NCBI GenBank assembly: GCA_002713555.1
Contig: PATG01000024.1
Coordinates: 12,849 to 36,314, forward strand
Reading direction: 5' to 3'
Length of the DNA: 23,466 nucleotides
DNA from: Planctomycetaceae bacterium
GTDB lineage: Bacteria > Planctomycetota > Planctomycetia > Pirellulales > Lacipirellulaceae
Below are positions 16,384-23,466 of the stretch, in pieces. The notes below the pieces were generated by a model, which did no database searches, was not told the origin of the DNA, and worked only from the letters and a program-made list of their open reading frames with translations. The first letter of the stretch is position 1, and each line of letters starts with the position of its first letter. Made by a program: the position numbers and the translations under genes.

Positions 16384-17268
16384 ATGATCCCCTTTCTTCT
16401 TGCTCAGGAAACCGATACCAGGCCATTGACTGAATTCACTCGCGAGAAGTGGATCGAACTCGCCTGGGAATACGGCTTGTACTATGGCTTGCGCATTGCA
16501 TTCGTGATTGTGCTTATGATTCTGGCCTTGACCGTTTCAAGCTGGATCTCCGCAGCAGTGCGAAGTGGCTTAACACGTGTGCGCTTTGACGAAACGCTTA
16601 CCAAATTTGTTGCCAAAATGGTTCGCTGGCTAGTTTTATTGCTAGCTTTGCTGATGTGCCTCAGCCATTTAGGTGTCGAAACAACGAGCTTTGCTGCGGT
16701 CATTGGTGCTGCGGGCCTGGCCGTTGGTTTGGCGTTTCAAGGAACCTTATCGAACTTTGCAGCGGGAGCCATGCTACTGATCTTTCGCCCTTTCAAGGTG
16801 GGCGACGTCGTTAACACGGCGGGATATGTGGGTAAAGTCAACGAGATAGCAATCTTTACCGCTGAAATCGATACCTTCGACGGCCGCCGGATCATTATAC
16901 CCAATAGTGCAATCTTTGGGTCCGTCATCGAGAATATCACCTACCACCCCGTACGCCGTGTCGATGTGGAAGTAGGCACTTCTTATGCAGCCGATATCGA
17001 CCAAACCCGGCAAATCCTGGAGCAAGCCCTCCAATCGGTAGAAACTGTCATTCGTGACCCCGAACCTGCGGTCGTGCTGGTGGGGCTCGGAGCATCAACC
17101 GTCGATTGGTCCGTACGAGGTTGGTCTGGCAAAGATGACTTCGGGGCTACCAAGCAAGCTCTTATTCGGGCTGTCAAAGTTGAACTTGACCGGGCCCAAA
17201 TTGAGATCCCCTTCCCGCAAATGGACGTGCACGTTGATCCGCCAGAGCAACCAGGCAAAGTTGCCTAG
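16384..17268 (+). CDS. mscS: Small-conductance mechanosensitive channel (MscS family)
   Basis: The channel opens under membrane tension and releases solutes on osmotic down-shock. At 294 residues it is the minimal form (E. coli MscS 286). Three transmembrane segments are visible: about 35-58, 77-97 and 101-134. The pore helix carries the alternating Gly/Ala pattern AAGLAVGLAFQGTLSNFAAG, followed by FRPFKVGDVV, the start of the beta domain, and PNSAIFGSVIENIT. The C-terminal alpha-beta domain includes DPEPAVVLVGLG and ends near FPQMDVHVD. The start ATG lacks a clear Shine-Dalgarno site. It is followed by a set of hairpins and then the cupin gene. Confidence 0.93.
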   Translation: MIPFLLAQETDTRPLTEFTREKWIELAWEYGLYYGLRIAFVIVLMILALTVSSWISAAVRSGLTRVRFDETLTKFVAKMVRWLVLLLALLMCLSHLGVETTSFAAVIGAAGLAVGLAFQGTLSNFAAGAMLLIFRPFKVGDVVNTAGYVGKVNEIAIFTAEIDTFDGRRIIIPNSAIFGSVIENITYHPVRRVDVEVGTSYAADIDQTRQILEQALQSVETVIRDPEPAVVLVGLGASTVDWSVRGWSGKDDFGATKQALIRAVKVELDRAQIEIPFPQMDVHVDPPEQPGKVA

Positions 17269-17295
17269 GATTGTCGGACCTTGTTCCAAGCGGTA

Positions 17296-17366
17296 GGCTA
17301 AAGCCGGATGCTTCATCCGTGTTTGCAATCGCCGTGTCGCAGAAAACGCTGCGGCGAAGCAGCGTT
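17296..17366 (+). repeat. Three consecutive hairpins between mscS and the cupin gene
   Basis: GGCT-AA-AGCC (17296-17305), CGGATG-CTT-CATCCG (17305-17319) and AACGCTGC-GGCGAA-GCAGCGTT (17345-17366) follow each other. The last has a perfect 8-bp stem. They lie 28 to 98 bases after the mscS stop and 66 bases before the cupin start. They may end mscS transcription or form a structured leader of the cupin mRNA; the short TTGTTA after the last stem is a weak U-tract at best. Confidence 0.5.
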
Positions 17367-17431
17367 GTTACTGAAGAGCATTCTTTAGACAAGCTGAAAT
17401 ACTGCTATCAGCACCGTGCGGAACTTGAATT

Positions 17432-17806
17432 GTGGATGTCATCAATCTGACCGAAGTGCCGGCCTTTACGACCAAAGACGGATCTGAGATCCGTGAATTA
17501 CTGGCACACCGAAACTCCTGCCTATCCAATCAAAGTCTGGCCGAAGCCAGACTACCGGTCGGTGCGTGCACTGCGCCCCACTACCATCCACTTTGTGAAG
17601 AAATCTATTATTTACTCGTTGGCGAAGGGCTGATGCAAATCGAGGACGATGTGCGCCGCGTGACGCGCGGCGATGCCATAGCCATACCACCAGGCACACG
17701 CCATCAAATCACCAATACGGGCGACGTACCCCTGCAATTCTTGTGCTGTTGCGCCCCAGCTTACGAAGACCATGACACGGTTCTCGTAGACGACTGGCCA
17801 TTATAA
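17432..17806 (+). CDS. Small single-domain cupin (cupin_2)
   Basis: A 124-residue single beta-barrel cupin. Both cupin motifs are complete: motif 1 with His50, His52, Glu57 and Gly64, and motif 2 as G80-x5-P-x-G88-x2-His91-x3-Asn95. It should therefore bind a divalent metal (Fe, Mn, Ni or Zn). The family covers isomerases, dioxygenases and sugar-binding proteins, and nothing here picks the substrate. Three cysteines in a row (LCCC, 105-107) close the last strand. The start is GTG; GGAA lies upstream, so the start is a little uncertain. It lies between mscS and fumC, and a 16-bp tandem duplication overlaps its stop codon. Confidence 0.88.
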   Translation: MDVINLTEVPAFTTKDGSEIRELLAHRNSCLSNQSLAEARLPVGACTAPHYHPLCEEIYYLLVGEGLMQIEDDVRRVTRGDAIAIPPGTRHQITNTGDVPLQFLCCCAPAYEDHDTVLVDDWPL

Positions 17807-17836
17807 GACTGAAACCTAAAAAGACTGAAACCGAAA
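17805..17836 (+). repeat. Two-copy 16-bp tandem duplication at the cupin stop codon
   Basis: AAGACTGAAACCTAAA (17805-17820) is followed at once by AAGACTGAAACCGAAA (17821-17836), identical at 15 of 16 positions. The first copy overlaps the TAA stop codon of the cupin gene. It looks like a recent slippage duplication within the 62-bp spacer before fumC. Confidence 0.75.
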
Positions 17837-17868
17837 ACTTAAAACGTACCCCCAACGGAAAAAACGAC

Positions 17869-19284
17869 ATGCCAAAATACCGCTCCGAACGCGACACCAT
17901 GGGTGAAATGCAGGTACCTGGCAATGCCTTGTACGGGGCTTCTACCGCGCGGGCGATCGAAAATTTCCCGATTGCCAAGGAACCCGTTCCAGCTGCCATG
18001 GTACACGCTTTTGGCTCCCTGAAATCGGCATGTGCCCAAGCCAATCTAGACCTGGGTAAGCTCGACCAGGGTACGGCCGAAGCGATTATTACGGCGGCGG
18101 GTGAGGTGGCCCAGGGCTTGCATGATGAGCATTTTCCGGTCGATATTTACCAAACTGGTTCAGGCACATCGACCAACATGAATGCGAACGAGGTCATCGC
18201 AAACCTGGCGAACGGAAAACTGGGGCTGGGAGTTGGAGCCAAAGGACAAGCGGGAGCCGTCCATCCGAACGACCACGTCAACATGGGGCAGTCTTCGAAC
18301 GACACATTTCCAGCTGCTATGCATATTGCGGCTGCTATCAGCCTGCAAGAACAATTGATTCCCGCATTATCTCAACTGGCCGAATCTCTAACAGCAAAAG
18401 CGGCAGCCTGGGACTCCCTGGTTAAGATTGGTCGCACGCACTTAATGGATGCAACGCCGATCCGAATTGGTCAGGTCTTTGCGGGGTATGCGGCGCAGGC
18501 CCAGTACGCGGTCGTTCGAGCCAACCGTGCGCTCCAACGAACACGAGAAAACATGCCCATTGGCGGCACTGCTGTGGGGACAGGGATCAACACACATCCT
18601 GACTTTGCCCAACGTGTGTGTCAGGTTCTATCCTCCCAACTAGGTGTTGAATTCACTGAAGCTGCGAATCACCCCGAAGCCCAAGCTGCCAAAGATTCTT
18701 TCGTGGCGGCCCATGGTGAATTGAAAACCATTGCTATTTCCCTCTCAAAAATCGCCAACGACATCCGTCATCTGGGCTCGGGTCCTCGCTGCGGTCTGGG
18801 CGAACTCAATCTACCCGCCATCCAGCCTGGCTCGTCGATTATGCCTGGTAAAGTCAACCCGGTTATTTGTGAGTCGGTGATTCAAGTTACCTGCAGGGTT
18901 TTGGGAAACGATACTACGGTAACATCCTCTGGACTGGGGGGGGTTGGCTCTCTGTTTGAACTCAATGTCGCCATGCCTGTGATGATTGACGCTTTTCTGG
19001 AGTCCGTGAAACTACTGGCCAATGTGTCGCGCATTTTTGTTGACAAGTTGCTTAATGGACTTGAAGTCAATGAAGCACGTTGTAGCGAACTGATCGGGCA
19101 ATCTCTGATGATGGTAACTTCACTAGCACCAGCCATTGGCTACGAAGAAGCCGCAGCACTGGCAAAAGAAGCCCATGCCACGGGACAAACGATTCGCGAC
19201 CTGTGCTTGCAGAAACAAGTGCTGCCAGCAGACGAATTGGACCTTCTGCTTGATCCGGACGCAATGACACGTCCCAGCGTCTGA
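17869..19284 (+). CDS. fumC: Fumarate hydratase class II
   Basis: FumC hydrates fumarate to malate in the TCA cycle, without an iron-sulfur cluster. The 471-residue protein (E. coli 467) shows the family blocks in order: TGSGTSTNMNANEV (about 96-109), HPNDHVNMGQSSND (about 132-145), GRTHLMDATP with catalytic His191, AANHPEAQAAKD (about 266-276) and the signature GSSIMPGKVNP (321-331) whose loop carries the catalytic Ser. Substrate-site residues and the HLMDATP wording separate it from argininosuccinate lyase and aspartase, although aspartase is a near relative. The ATG has GGAAAA shortly upstream. It lies 62 bp after the cupin gene; co-transcription is possible. Confidence 0.95.
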   Translation: MPKYRSERDTMGEMQVPGNALYGASTARAIENFPIAKEPVPAAMVHAFGSLKSACAQANLDLGKLDQGTAEAIITAAGEVAQGLHDEHFPVDIYQTGSGTSTNMNANEVIANLANGKLGLGVGAKGQAGAVHPNDHVNMGQSSNDTFPAAMHIAAAISLQEQLIPALSQLAESLTAKAAAWDSLVKIGRTHLMDATPIRIGQVFAGYAAQAQYAVVRANRALQRTRENMPIGGTAVGTGINTHPDFAQRVCQVLSSQLGVEFTEAANHPEAQAAKDSFVAAHGELKTIAISLSKIANDIRHLGSGPRCGLGELNLPAIQPGSSIMPGKVNPVICESVIQVTCRVLGNDTTVTSSGLGGVGSLFELNVAMPVMIDAFLESVKLLANVSRIFVDKLLNGLEVNEARCSELIGQSLMMVTSLAPAIGYEEAAALAKEAHATGQTIRDLCLQKQVLPADELDLLLDPDAMTRPSV

Positions 19285-19293
19285 TAGCACTGC

Positions 19294-19336
19294 TAGCCAC
19301 TAACCGTAAAGCTAGGTTGTCCAGGCTGTTTTTTTT
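19294..19336 (+). terminator. Possible fumC terminator: weak stem before a T8 run
   Basis: CTAGC and GCTAG, or AACC and GGTT, can pair shortly after the fumC stop, and an uninterrupted run of eight T lies at 19329-19336. The stem is weak and about 12 bases away from the T-run, so this is a tentative call. Confidence 0.35.
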
Positions 19337-19450
19337 GATTCTTCTGATTATTTCGATTGTAGTGAGTTTGCGCTGCGGTCGATATCAATAGAGAGAGCAC
19401 GCATTATCGTGCTTGGAATGACATTCAATTTTATTCTGGAAGCATGGGTC

Positions 19451-20884
19451 ATGGACATAACGATTTCTTGCAAGCTCGCACGCCTATTGTCTGTCACGAC
19501 CTTATTTTCGCTAACATTCCTAACAGTGACACGAGCCGATACAGGTAAATCAACGGCCGTTTTTGTGACCGACCACAAGCGGCCAACCGTGAGCAAAACA
19601 CGGCCTTCGACTCGTGGAGCTGTCGCTTTTGTGCAACCCGTGCGTACAGCGTCGAATCAAAGACCCGCTCCAAAATTTGTGCCGGCACAACCAGGCATGT
19701 CTCCTGGATCACATAAGAATTTCCGACAACAGGTTGCCAATGCCCAAGCATCACCCCTTCGACAAACGGCCCATAGACAATCGGCTCAAAATGTGCTGGA
19801 TCCTCCGGGCGCATCGTCCTCACGGACTGTTCTAAGAGCCAGCCATACGGAACCAACCCCGAACGAGCAATTCAAAATTCCTGAAATCGATGAAGTTACC
19901 AGGCTCTTGCTTGAGGCTCACAATTTATCTCAGCATGCAAACACTGAAGAAGACCACTCCCAGATTATCAATAATTGCAGTGAGGCGATTGGATTAGGGG
20001 CAAGCGATGAAAAAGAGCTTTTTGCACGCAAATTGGCCAGCTGGTCCTTGAATCGACGCGGACAATTGCGATTGGATGCTGGTCAGCAAATTACCGCCGA
20101 TACCGATTTTCAGGCAGCCATTGATTTTAACCCCAAGAATTGGCGTGCCTTGCACAATCGGGGAGTATCTCGTGCACAAATGGGTGCATTGGCAGATGCC
20201 TTTGATGATTTTAATCGAGCCTTGGAAATCAACTCCAAATACGCCAAAGCCTATTCCAATCGTGCCACGCTCTTTGTGCAGGCAAATGACTTGCAATCCG
20301 CTTTAGAAGATTACCAAAGAGCGAAATCTCTCGATCCCCAACTGGCAGCAGCGCATTTGGGAATGGGACGTGTCTGCCATACCTTGGGTCGATTGGACGA
20401 GGCCTTCGAGCACTTCAGCAGAGCCGTCCAGTCTGATCCAACCAATGCTGATATCATTTGCAGTCGCGGAGATCTGCAAGCAGACATGGGCCGCTACGCG
20501 GGTGCTTTAGCAGACTATGCCCGCACAATCGAACTCGACCCAGAATTTGGCCACGCCTACCGCAATGGAGCCTGGTTATTGGCCACATGTCCCAATGCAA
20601 GCTTCCGTGATCCGGACAATGCAATTTTAGGGGCGCGTCAGGCCATCGATATTGGCTACGGTGAACCGCACGTTGCGATTGATACTTTGGCTGCAGCACA
20701 GGCGAGTGCAGGAGATTTTCAACAGGCTGTGAACACGATCAACCAAGCTATTGAGATTGCTCCAGAGGAATCTAAGTTCGCCTATCTTTCACGTTTGCAA
20801 ATGTACCAAGAGGGACATCCCTTTCGCACGGAACCCGTTGGTAATATCTCGCAAGCAGTCTTTGAAGCGACCGATAAAAAGTAA
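19451..20884 (+). CDS. Exported TPR-repeat protein
   Basis: From the chosen ATG the protein has 477 residues. A signal peptide is clear (hydrophobic core LLSVTTLFSLTFLTV, likely cut after TRA). A Pro/Ser/Gln-rich, low-complexity region follows (about 30-135), then an array of TPR helices from about 155 on, including ALHNRGVSRAQMG, AYSNRATLFVQAND, AHLGMGRVCHTLGR and ICSRGDLQADMGRYAGAL. The block AYRNGAWLLATCPNASFRDP with ARQAIDIGYGEPH is one I recall from planctomycete TPR proteins. TPR arrays bind other proteins; the partner is unknown. The start at 19451 has GGAAG eight bases upstream and puts the signal peptide at the N-terminus; the longer frame from GTG 19409 does not. It converges on the CPBP protease gene with 18 bp between stop codons. 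Confidence 0.85.
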   Translation: MDITISCKLARLLSVTTLFSLTFLTVTRADTGKSTAVFVTDHKRPTVSKTRPSTRGAVAFVQPVRTASNQRPAPKFVPAQPGMSPGSHKNFRQQVANAQASPLRQTAHRQSAQNVLDPPGASSSRTVLRASHTEPTPNEQFKIPEIDEVTRLLLEAHNLSQHANTEEDHSQIINNCSEAIGLGASDEKELFARKLASWSLNRRGQLRLDAGQQITADTDFQAAIDFNPKNWRALHNRGVSRAQMGALADAFDDFNRALEINSKYAKAYSNRATLFVQANDLQSALEDYQRAKSLDPQLAAAHLGMGRVCHTLGRLDEAFEHFSRAVQSDPTNADIICSRGDLQADMGRYAGALADYARTIELDPEFGHAYRNGAWLLATCPNASFRDPDNAILGARQAIDIGYGEPHVAIDTLAAAQASAGDFQQAVNTINQAIEIAPEESKFAYLSRLQMYQEGHPFRTEPVGNISQAVFEATDKK

Positions 20885-20902
20885 GCCTCTACGGTTACTT
20901 TT

Positions 20903-21865
20903 TCACATCAGCTGCCATTGGTCCCACGTGACCACATAGATCCCCAGCAGTAAGTTCGTGACAGCATGGGCGATAACGCAATCCCAAATATTGCGTGTGC
21001 GGATCATGAGCCATGTGATCATGCTGAACCAAACCAGGGAGGCAAGCAATTCACCAGGATGCATGAGCATCGGTACGGCCGTTCCGACTAGGATTGCCAT
21101 ACGGTTCACCGAACCAAAGGGGACTTGCCACCACTTCTCGTGGATCACGAAACGCATTAGAAATCCACGCAGAAAAAATTCTTCGAAAATCGGTACCAAC
21201 AGGGCCAATCCCAAAAAACGTATTGCCAAAAAGGAATATGCCCAAGAAGGATTGTCAGCCAAATGTTCTAACGGATTGAAAGCACTCCGTTCGCCTGTAC
21301 CCAAAAGGCTCATCAAGCCCACCGATGGGGTATCTCCTTCTTCAAGACCCGGGATAAAGCTCCCCAGAAAGCGATCCACTGGCCCGACGACCATCGGTTC
21401 CAGTCTCAGGTGACAGAGACCAATCCAAAGTACGACACCGACTCCACCCACGGCGAAGCTCAACCAACTGACGCGCCATGGAAATGTCTGATAGCCTGGC
21501 CAAACCAAAACCATGGCCAACAGCGTGAGCACAATCTTGGCCGTATAAACGTAAGGATAGTAACGGTACGGAAGCGAGAATAAAGACCCTCCTGCAGCAG
21601 GCATTTCTTCCCATTCGTCTGCCATTTCTGAGTCTGCCAGTCCATTTTGAACTCCGCTCTCTGCCGCACCGACGTCGACCTGACTTGCAGGGCCATTGCC
21701 TGCCCCCGGAGGAGGTTTGGGCTCGCAGCTGCCCACTAGCATGTAGACGGCCATGGGGAGTATGAAAGTGACCCAGGGCCAGCCAGAAAGCCACCCGTTG
21801 GGTAACCTGGTGGCCGCATCCAGGGAGTTCTCGGCAGTTGCTGTAGCTTCGTTAGGATTTTCCAC
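20903..21865 (-). CDS. CPBP-family (CAAX-like) intramembrane metalloprotease
   Basis: A 320-residue polytopic membrane protein. After a first helix (about 30-46, ending near a Cys) comes a Gly/Pro/acidic soluble stretch (about 48-98), then further helices (about 108-124, 134-151, 208-226, 256-268, 274-290, 296-314). The CPBP motifs are present: EEFFLRGFLMRF (Glu228, Glu229, Arg233), His269 in MHPGEL, and HAVTN (His300, Asn304). These ligate the metal in Rce1-type proteases. The wording IRFLGLALLVPIFEEFFLRG recalls the exosortase-associated CAAX group, but no exosortase or sorting gene is nearby. The start is GTG with AAGGGA directly upstream. The substrate is unknown. Confidence 0.87.
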   Translation of the reverse strand: MENPNEATATAENSLDAATRLPNGWLSGWPWVTFILPMAVYMLVGSCEPKPPPGAGNGPASQVDVGAAESGVQNGLADSEMADEWEEMPAAGGSLFSLPYRYYPYVYTAKIVLTLLAMVLVWPGYQTFPWRVSWLSFAVGGVGVVLWIGLCHLRLEPMVVGPVDRFLGSFIPGLEEGDTPSVGLMSLLGTGERSAFNPLEHLADNPSWAYSFLAIRFLGLALLVPIFEEFFLRGFLMRFVIHEKWWQVPFGSVNRMAILVGTAVPMLMHPGELLASLVWFSMITWLMIRTRNIWDCVIAHAVTNLLLGIYVVTWDQWQLM

Positions 21866-22513
21866 AATTCCCTTATCTGTTTACAGGTATATAACTTAGA
21901 GCAATTCCGCACGACCATATTGGGTCTCAGGCTCAGATACAACTCTCATTTTGACGAAGAAACACAAGAATTCCATCTAAAACCTGGCAGATCCCCCCTG
22001 CCAACCGACCCAGATTAGTCTTTGCAGGGTAGGCCGTACCTCGTAATATCCGCGGCCCAACATCAAGATGGCAACTCGTAAGCTAGAGTTTAGCAGGTCA
22101 TTCTTAGTCAATTTCCCCCTATTTGCCCCTAGTAAAAAGGAGCGTGTACGGCAAGAATACAAGTTCGTCTAGCCTTAAGTCAGGTTGACAGGAAGTATCA
22201 TTTCTTGGCTTGGTGTTTCTCCAACTGGGCATTTCTGAAACTTGGTATTTCCCAAACTGGGCATTTCTCAAACAGTGCTTGCTGTTAAGAATTGTGCCTT
22301 GGTAAGAATTATACCCTGATGAGATTTGTGTTTTGGCTAGCACCGTACCTGAGAAAGTCCTTTCCTGAGGCATCCCTACCACCTAGAAGATACCACCTGA
22401 ATCGACACGCTAAATTCCTACTCATTGTCCTGGCTAAATTATCCGCTGCGCATGGCGATAGTTCTGTTTTATTTTATGTTTCATGACGTTTGAATTGAGA
22501 TCAAGGCAGTTTC
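21866..22513. other. Long divergent intergenic region between the protease gene and fusA
   Basis: No convincing gene in 648 bp. A minus-strand frame at 22119-22382 translates the tandem repeat (22209-22272) and has no recognisable protein features. The region must hold the fusA promoter and leader: the 60 bases before fusA are T-rich (ATAGTTCTGTTTTATTTTATG), and a TTGACA hexamer lies at 22185-22190 without a matching -10 box. Confidence 0.6.
22209..22272 (+). repeat. Four 16-bp tandem repeats (two 32-bp units) upstream of fusA
   Basis: Four units in exact 16-base register: CTTGGTGTTTCTCCAA, CTGGGCATTTCTGAAA, CTTGGTATTTCCCAAA and CTGGGCATTTCTCAAA. Units 1 and 3 share CTTGGT and units 2 and 4 share CTGGGCATTTCT, so the array is a duplicated 32-bp pair. 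A partial fifth copy may precede it. It ends about 240 bp before the fusA start. TTGG/CCAA steps within units give short inverted arms. Confidence 0.75.
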
Positions 22514-23466
22514 ATGGACCTTTCCAAAGTTCGCAACATCGGTATCTCCGCTCACATTGACTCGGGCAAAACTACGCTCAGCGAGCGCATCCTATTCTAC
22601 TCGGGACGTATTCACAAAATTGAAGACGTTCGCGGTGGAGGTGATGGCGCAACTATGGACCATATGGAACTGGAAAAGGAGCGTGGCATCACCATCACTA
22701 GTGCTGCCACGAGCCTGACCTGGGAAGATCACGATATCAATCTCATCGACACCCCGGGTCACGTTGATTTTACTGTCGAAGTCGAACGCAGCTTACGCGT
22801 CCTCGATGGTGCCGTGCTGGTCCTTTGCTCAGTCGGTGGCGTTCAATCGCAATCGATGACCGTTGATCGTCAAATGAAACGTTACCATGTCCCTCGCCTG
22901 GCCTTTATTAACAAGATGGATCGTACGGGCGCTAACCCCGAATCCGTGATCGATCAAGTGCGCGAAAAGCTGGGAGCCGATGCAGTCGCCATGCAGATTC
23001 CCATTGGCAAGGAAGAAAATTTTGAAGGCGTGGTGGATCTGGTGACCATGAAGGCCCTTTATTTTGACGGGAGTAATGGCGAAAATATCCGCGAGGAAGA
23101 AATCCCCGCAGAACTGGCCGACGAAGCCTCTGCAGCACGCAGCCACATGCTGGAAGGCCTTTCCATGTATAGCGATGAACTCATGGAACTGCTGCTCTCC
23201 GAAGAAGAAGTCCACGAAGCACTCATCCACAAGATCTGCCGTGATGCCACCATTGGCCAGGGTTTTACTCCTGTGTTCATGGGGTCGGCCTTCAAAAACA
23301 AAGGGGTTCAACCTTTAATCGATGCCGTAAATCGATATTTGCCGACTCCACTGGACCATGAGGTCAAGGCGAGCAAGGTTGACAACCCGGATGAGAAAAT
23401 CGCCCTCGAAAGCGATCCCCAAAAACCGTTTGTCGGCATGGCGTTCAAAATCGTGGACGACGAGTA
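22514..23466 (+). CDS. fusA: Elongation factor G, mitochondrial/spirochaete/planctomycete type (3' end outside window)
   Basis: EF-G is the GTPase that moves tRNA and mRNA through the ribosome. About 317 N-terminal residues are present; the gene runs off the right edge. GTPase motifs: G1 AHIDSGKTT (13-21), G2 ERGIT (56-60), G3 DTPGH (79-83), G4 NKMD (133-136) and G5 GSAFKNKG. The stretch [19 protein letters not shown], then [13 protein letters not shown], is closer to mitochondrial EFG1 (GRI-K--EV-G) than to the common HKIGEVHDGAATMDWM form of E. coli. This is the group often called spdEFG1, found in spirochaetes, planctomycetes, some deltaproteobacteria and mitochondria. GGCAG before the ATG is a weak ribosome site. 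No rpsL, rpsG or tuf lies upstream, so it is not in the str operon. Confidence 0.94.
   Translation, partial: MDLSKVRNIGISAHIDSGKTTLSERILFYSGRIHKIEDVRGGGDGATMDHMELEKERGITITSAATSLTWEDHDINLIDTPGHVDFTVEVERSLRVLDGAVLVLCSVGGVQSQSMTVDRQMKRYHVPRLAFINKMDRTGANPESVIDQVREKLGADAVAMQIPIGKEENFEGVVDLVTMKALYFDGSNGENIREEEIPAELADEASAARSHMLEGLSMYSDELMELLLSEEEVHEALIHKICRDATIGQGFTPVFMGSAFKNKGVQPLIDAVNRYLPTPLDHEVKASKVDNPDEKIALESDPQKPFVGMAFKIVDDE

Noticed and set aside
16176..16385. Minus-strand frame of 69 codons between scpB and mscS
   Set aside because: Its composition is rich in Arg, Cys and Leu without a recognisable domain, it has no ribosome site, and it covers the shared promoter region of scpB and mscS.
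22185..22190. TTGACA as a -35 box for fusA
   Set aside because: No TATAAT-like hexamer lies 16-18 bp downstream, and the tandem repeat begins there.
22119..22382. Minus-strand frame of 87 codons upstream of fusA
   Set aside because: It translates the 16-bp tandem repeat into a repetitive peptide and shows no protein-like features; the repeat explains it better.
1..23466. CRISPR array, tRNA, rRNA, prophage or defence island
   Set aside because: No spaced identical repeats, cloverleaf, rRNA-like stretch, integrase or known defence genes were seen on either strand; the gene content is mainly housekeeping.

Overview
The window looks like ordinary chromosomal DNA of a planctomycete, probably Pirellula-like. 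I infer this from several protein families rather than from any rRNA: a small basic protein of the PVC type (10360-10581), a short two-helix membrane protein ending in a PPDWAPWSL-type motif (7941-8165), a Ser/Thr kinase with the variant catalytic loop HRDICPRN (11468-12346), an EF-G of the spirochaete/planctomycete/mitochondrial type (22514-end), and short, sometimes weak ribosome-binding sites. Base composition is close to balanced. I see no rRNA, tRNA, CRISPR array, integrase or phage gene.

Layout. 119-7700 is a minus-strand block: mfd (transcription-coupled repair), a secreted parvulin-type peptidyl-prolyl isomerase 74 bp behind it, a 536-bp repeat-rich gap, gltA (citrate synthase), then an ABC-2-type ATPase. 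A divergent region leads to plus-strand genes: a small membrane protein and ilvB (acetolactate synthase large subunit). ilvB converges on a minus-strand block, which read in its own direction is scpB; rpe followed by a histidine-phosphatase-fold protein without its catalytic histidines; accD, the variant kinase and a four-helix membrane protein; and finally the small basic protein. From 16384 the plus strand carries mscS, a cupin, fumC and an exported TPR protein. These converge on a minus-strand CPBP/CAAX-type membrane protease, which is divergent from fusA; fusA runs off the right edge.

Function. Most genes are core metabolism and information processing: two TCA enzymes (gltA, fumC), the first committed steps of fatty-acid and branched-chain amino-acid synthesis (accD, ilvB), the pentose-phosphate pathway (rpe), chromosome segregation (scpB), repair (mfd) and translation (fusA). 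No strong case can be made for a new multi-gene system. The less ordinary items are a pair of diverged 24-bp inverted ends bounding a 237-bp non-coding segment directly behind the isomerase gene (a possible MITE or IS remnant), the likely pseudo-phosphatase next to rpe, the kinase without its catalytic-loop lysine next to accD, a 4 x 16-bp (2 x 32-bp) tandem repeat upstream of fusA, and several hairpins between genes. Start codons of gltA, ilvB, the kinase, the four-helix membrane protein and the TPR protein were moved inward from the longest open frame because better start sites or family alignment favour the shorter forms.
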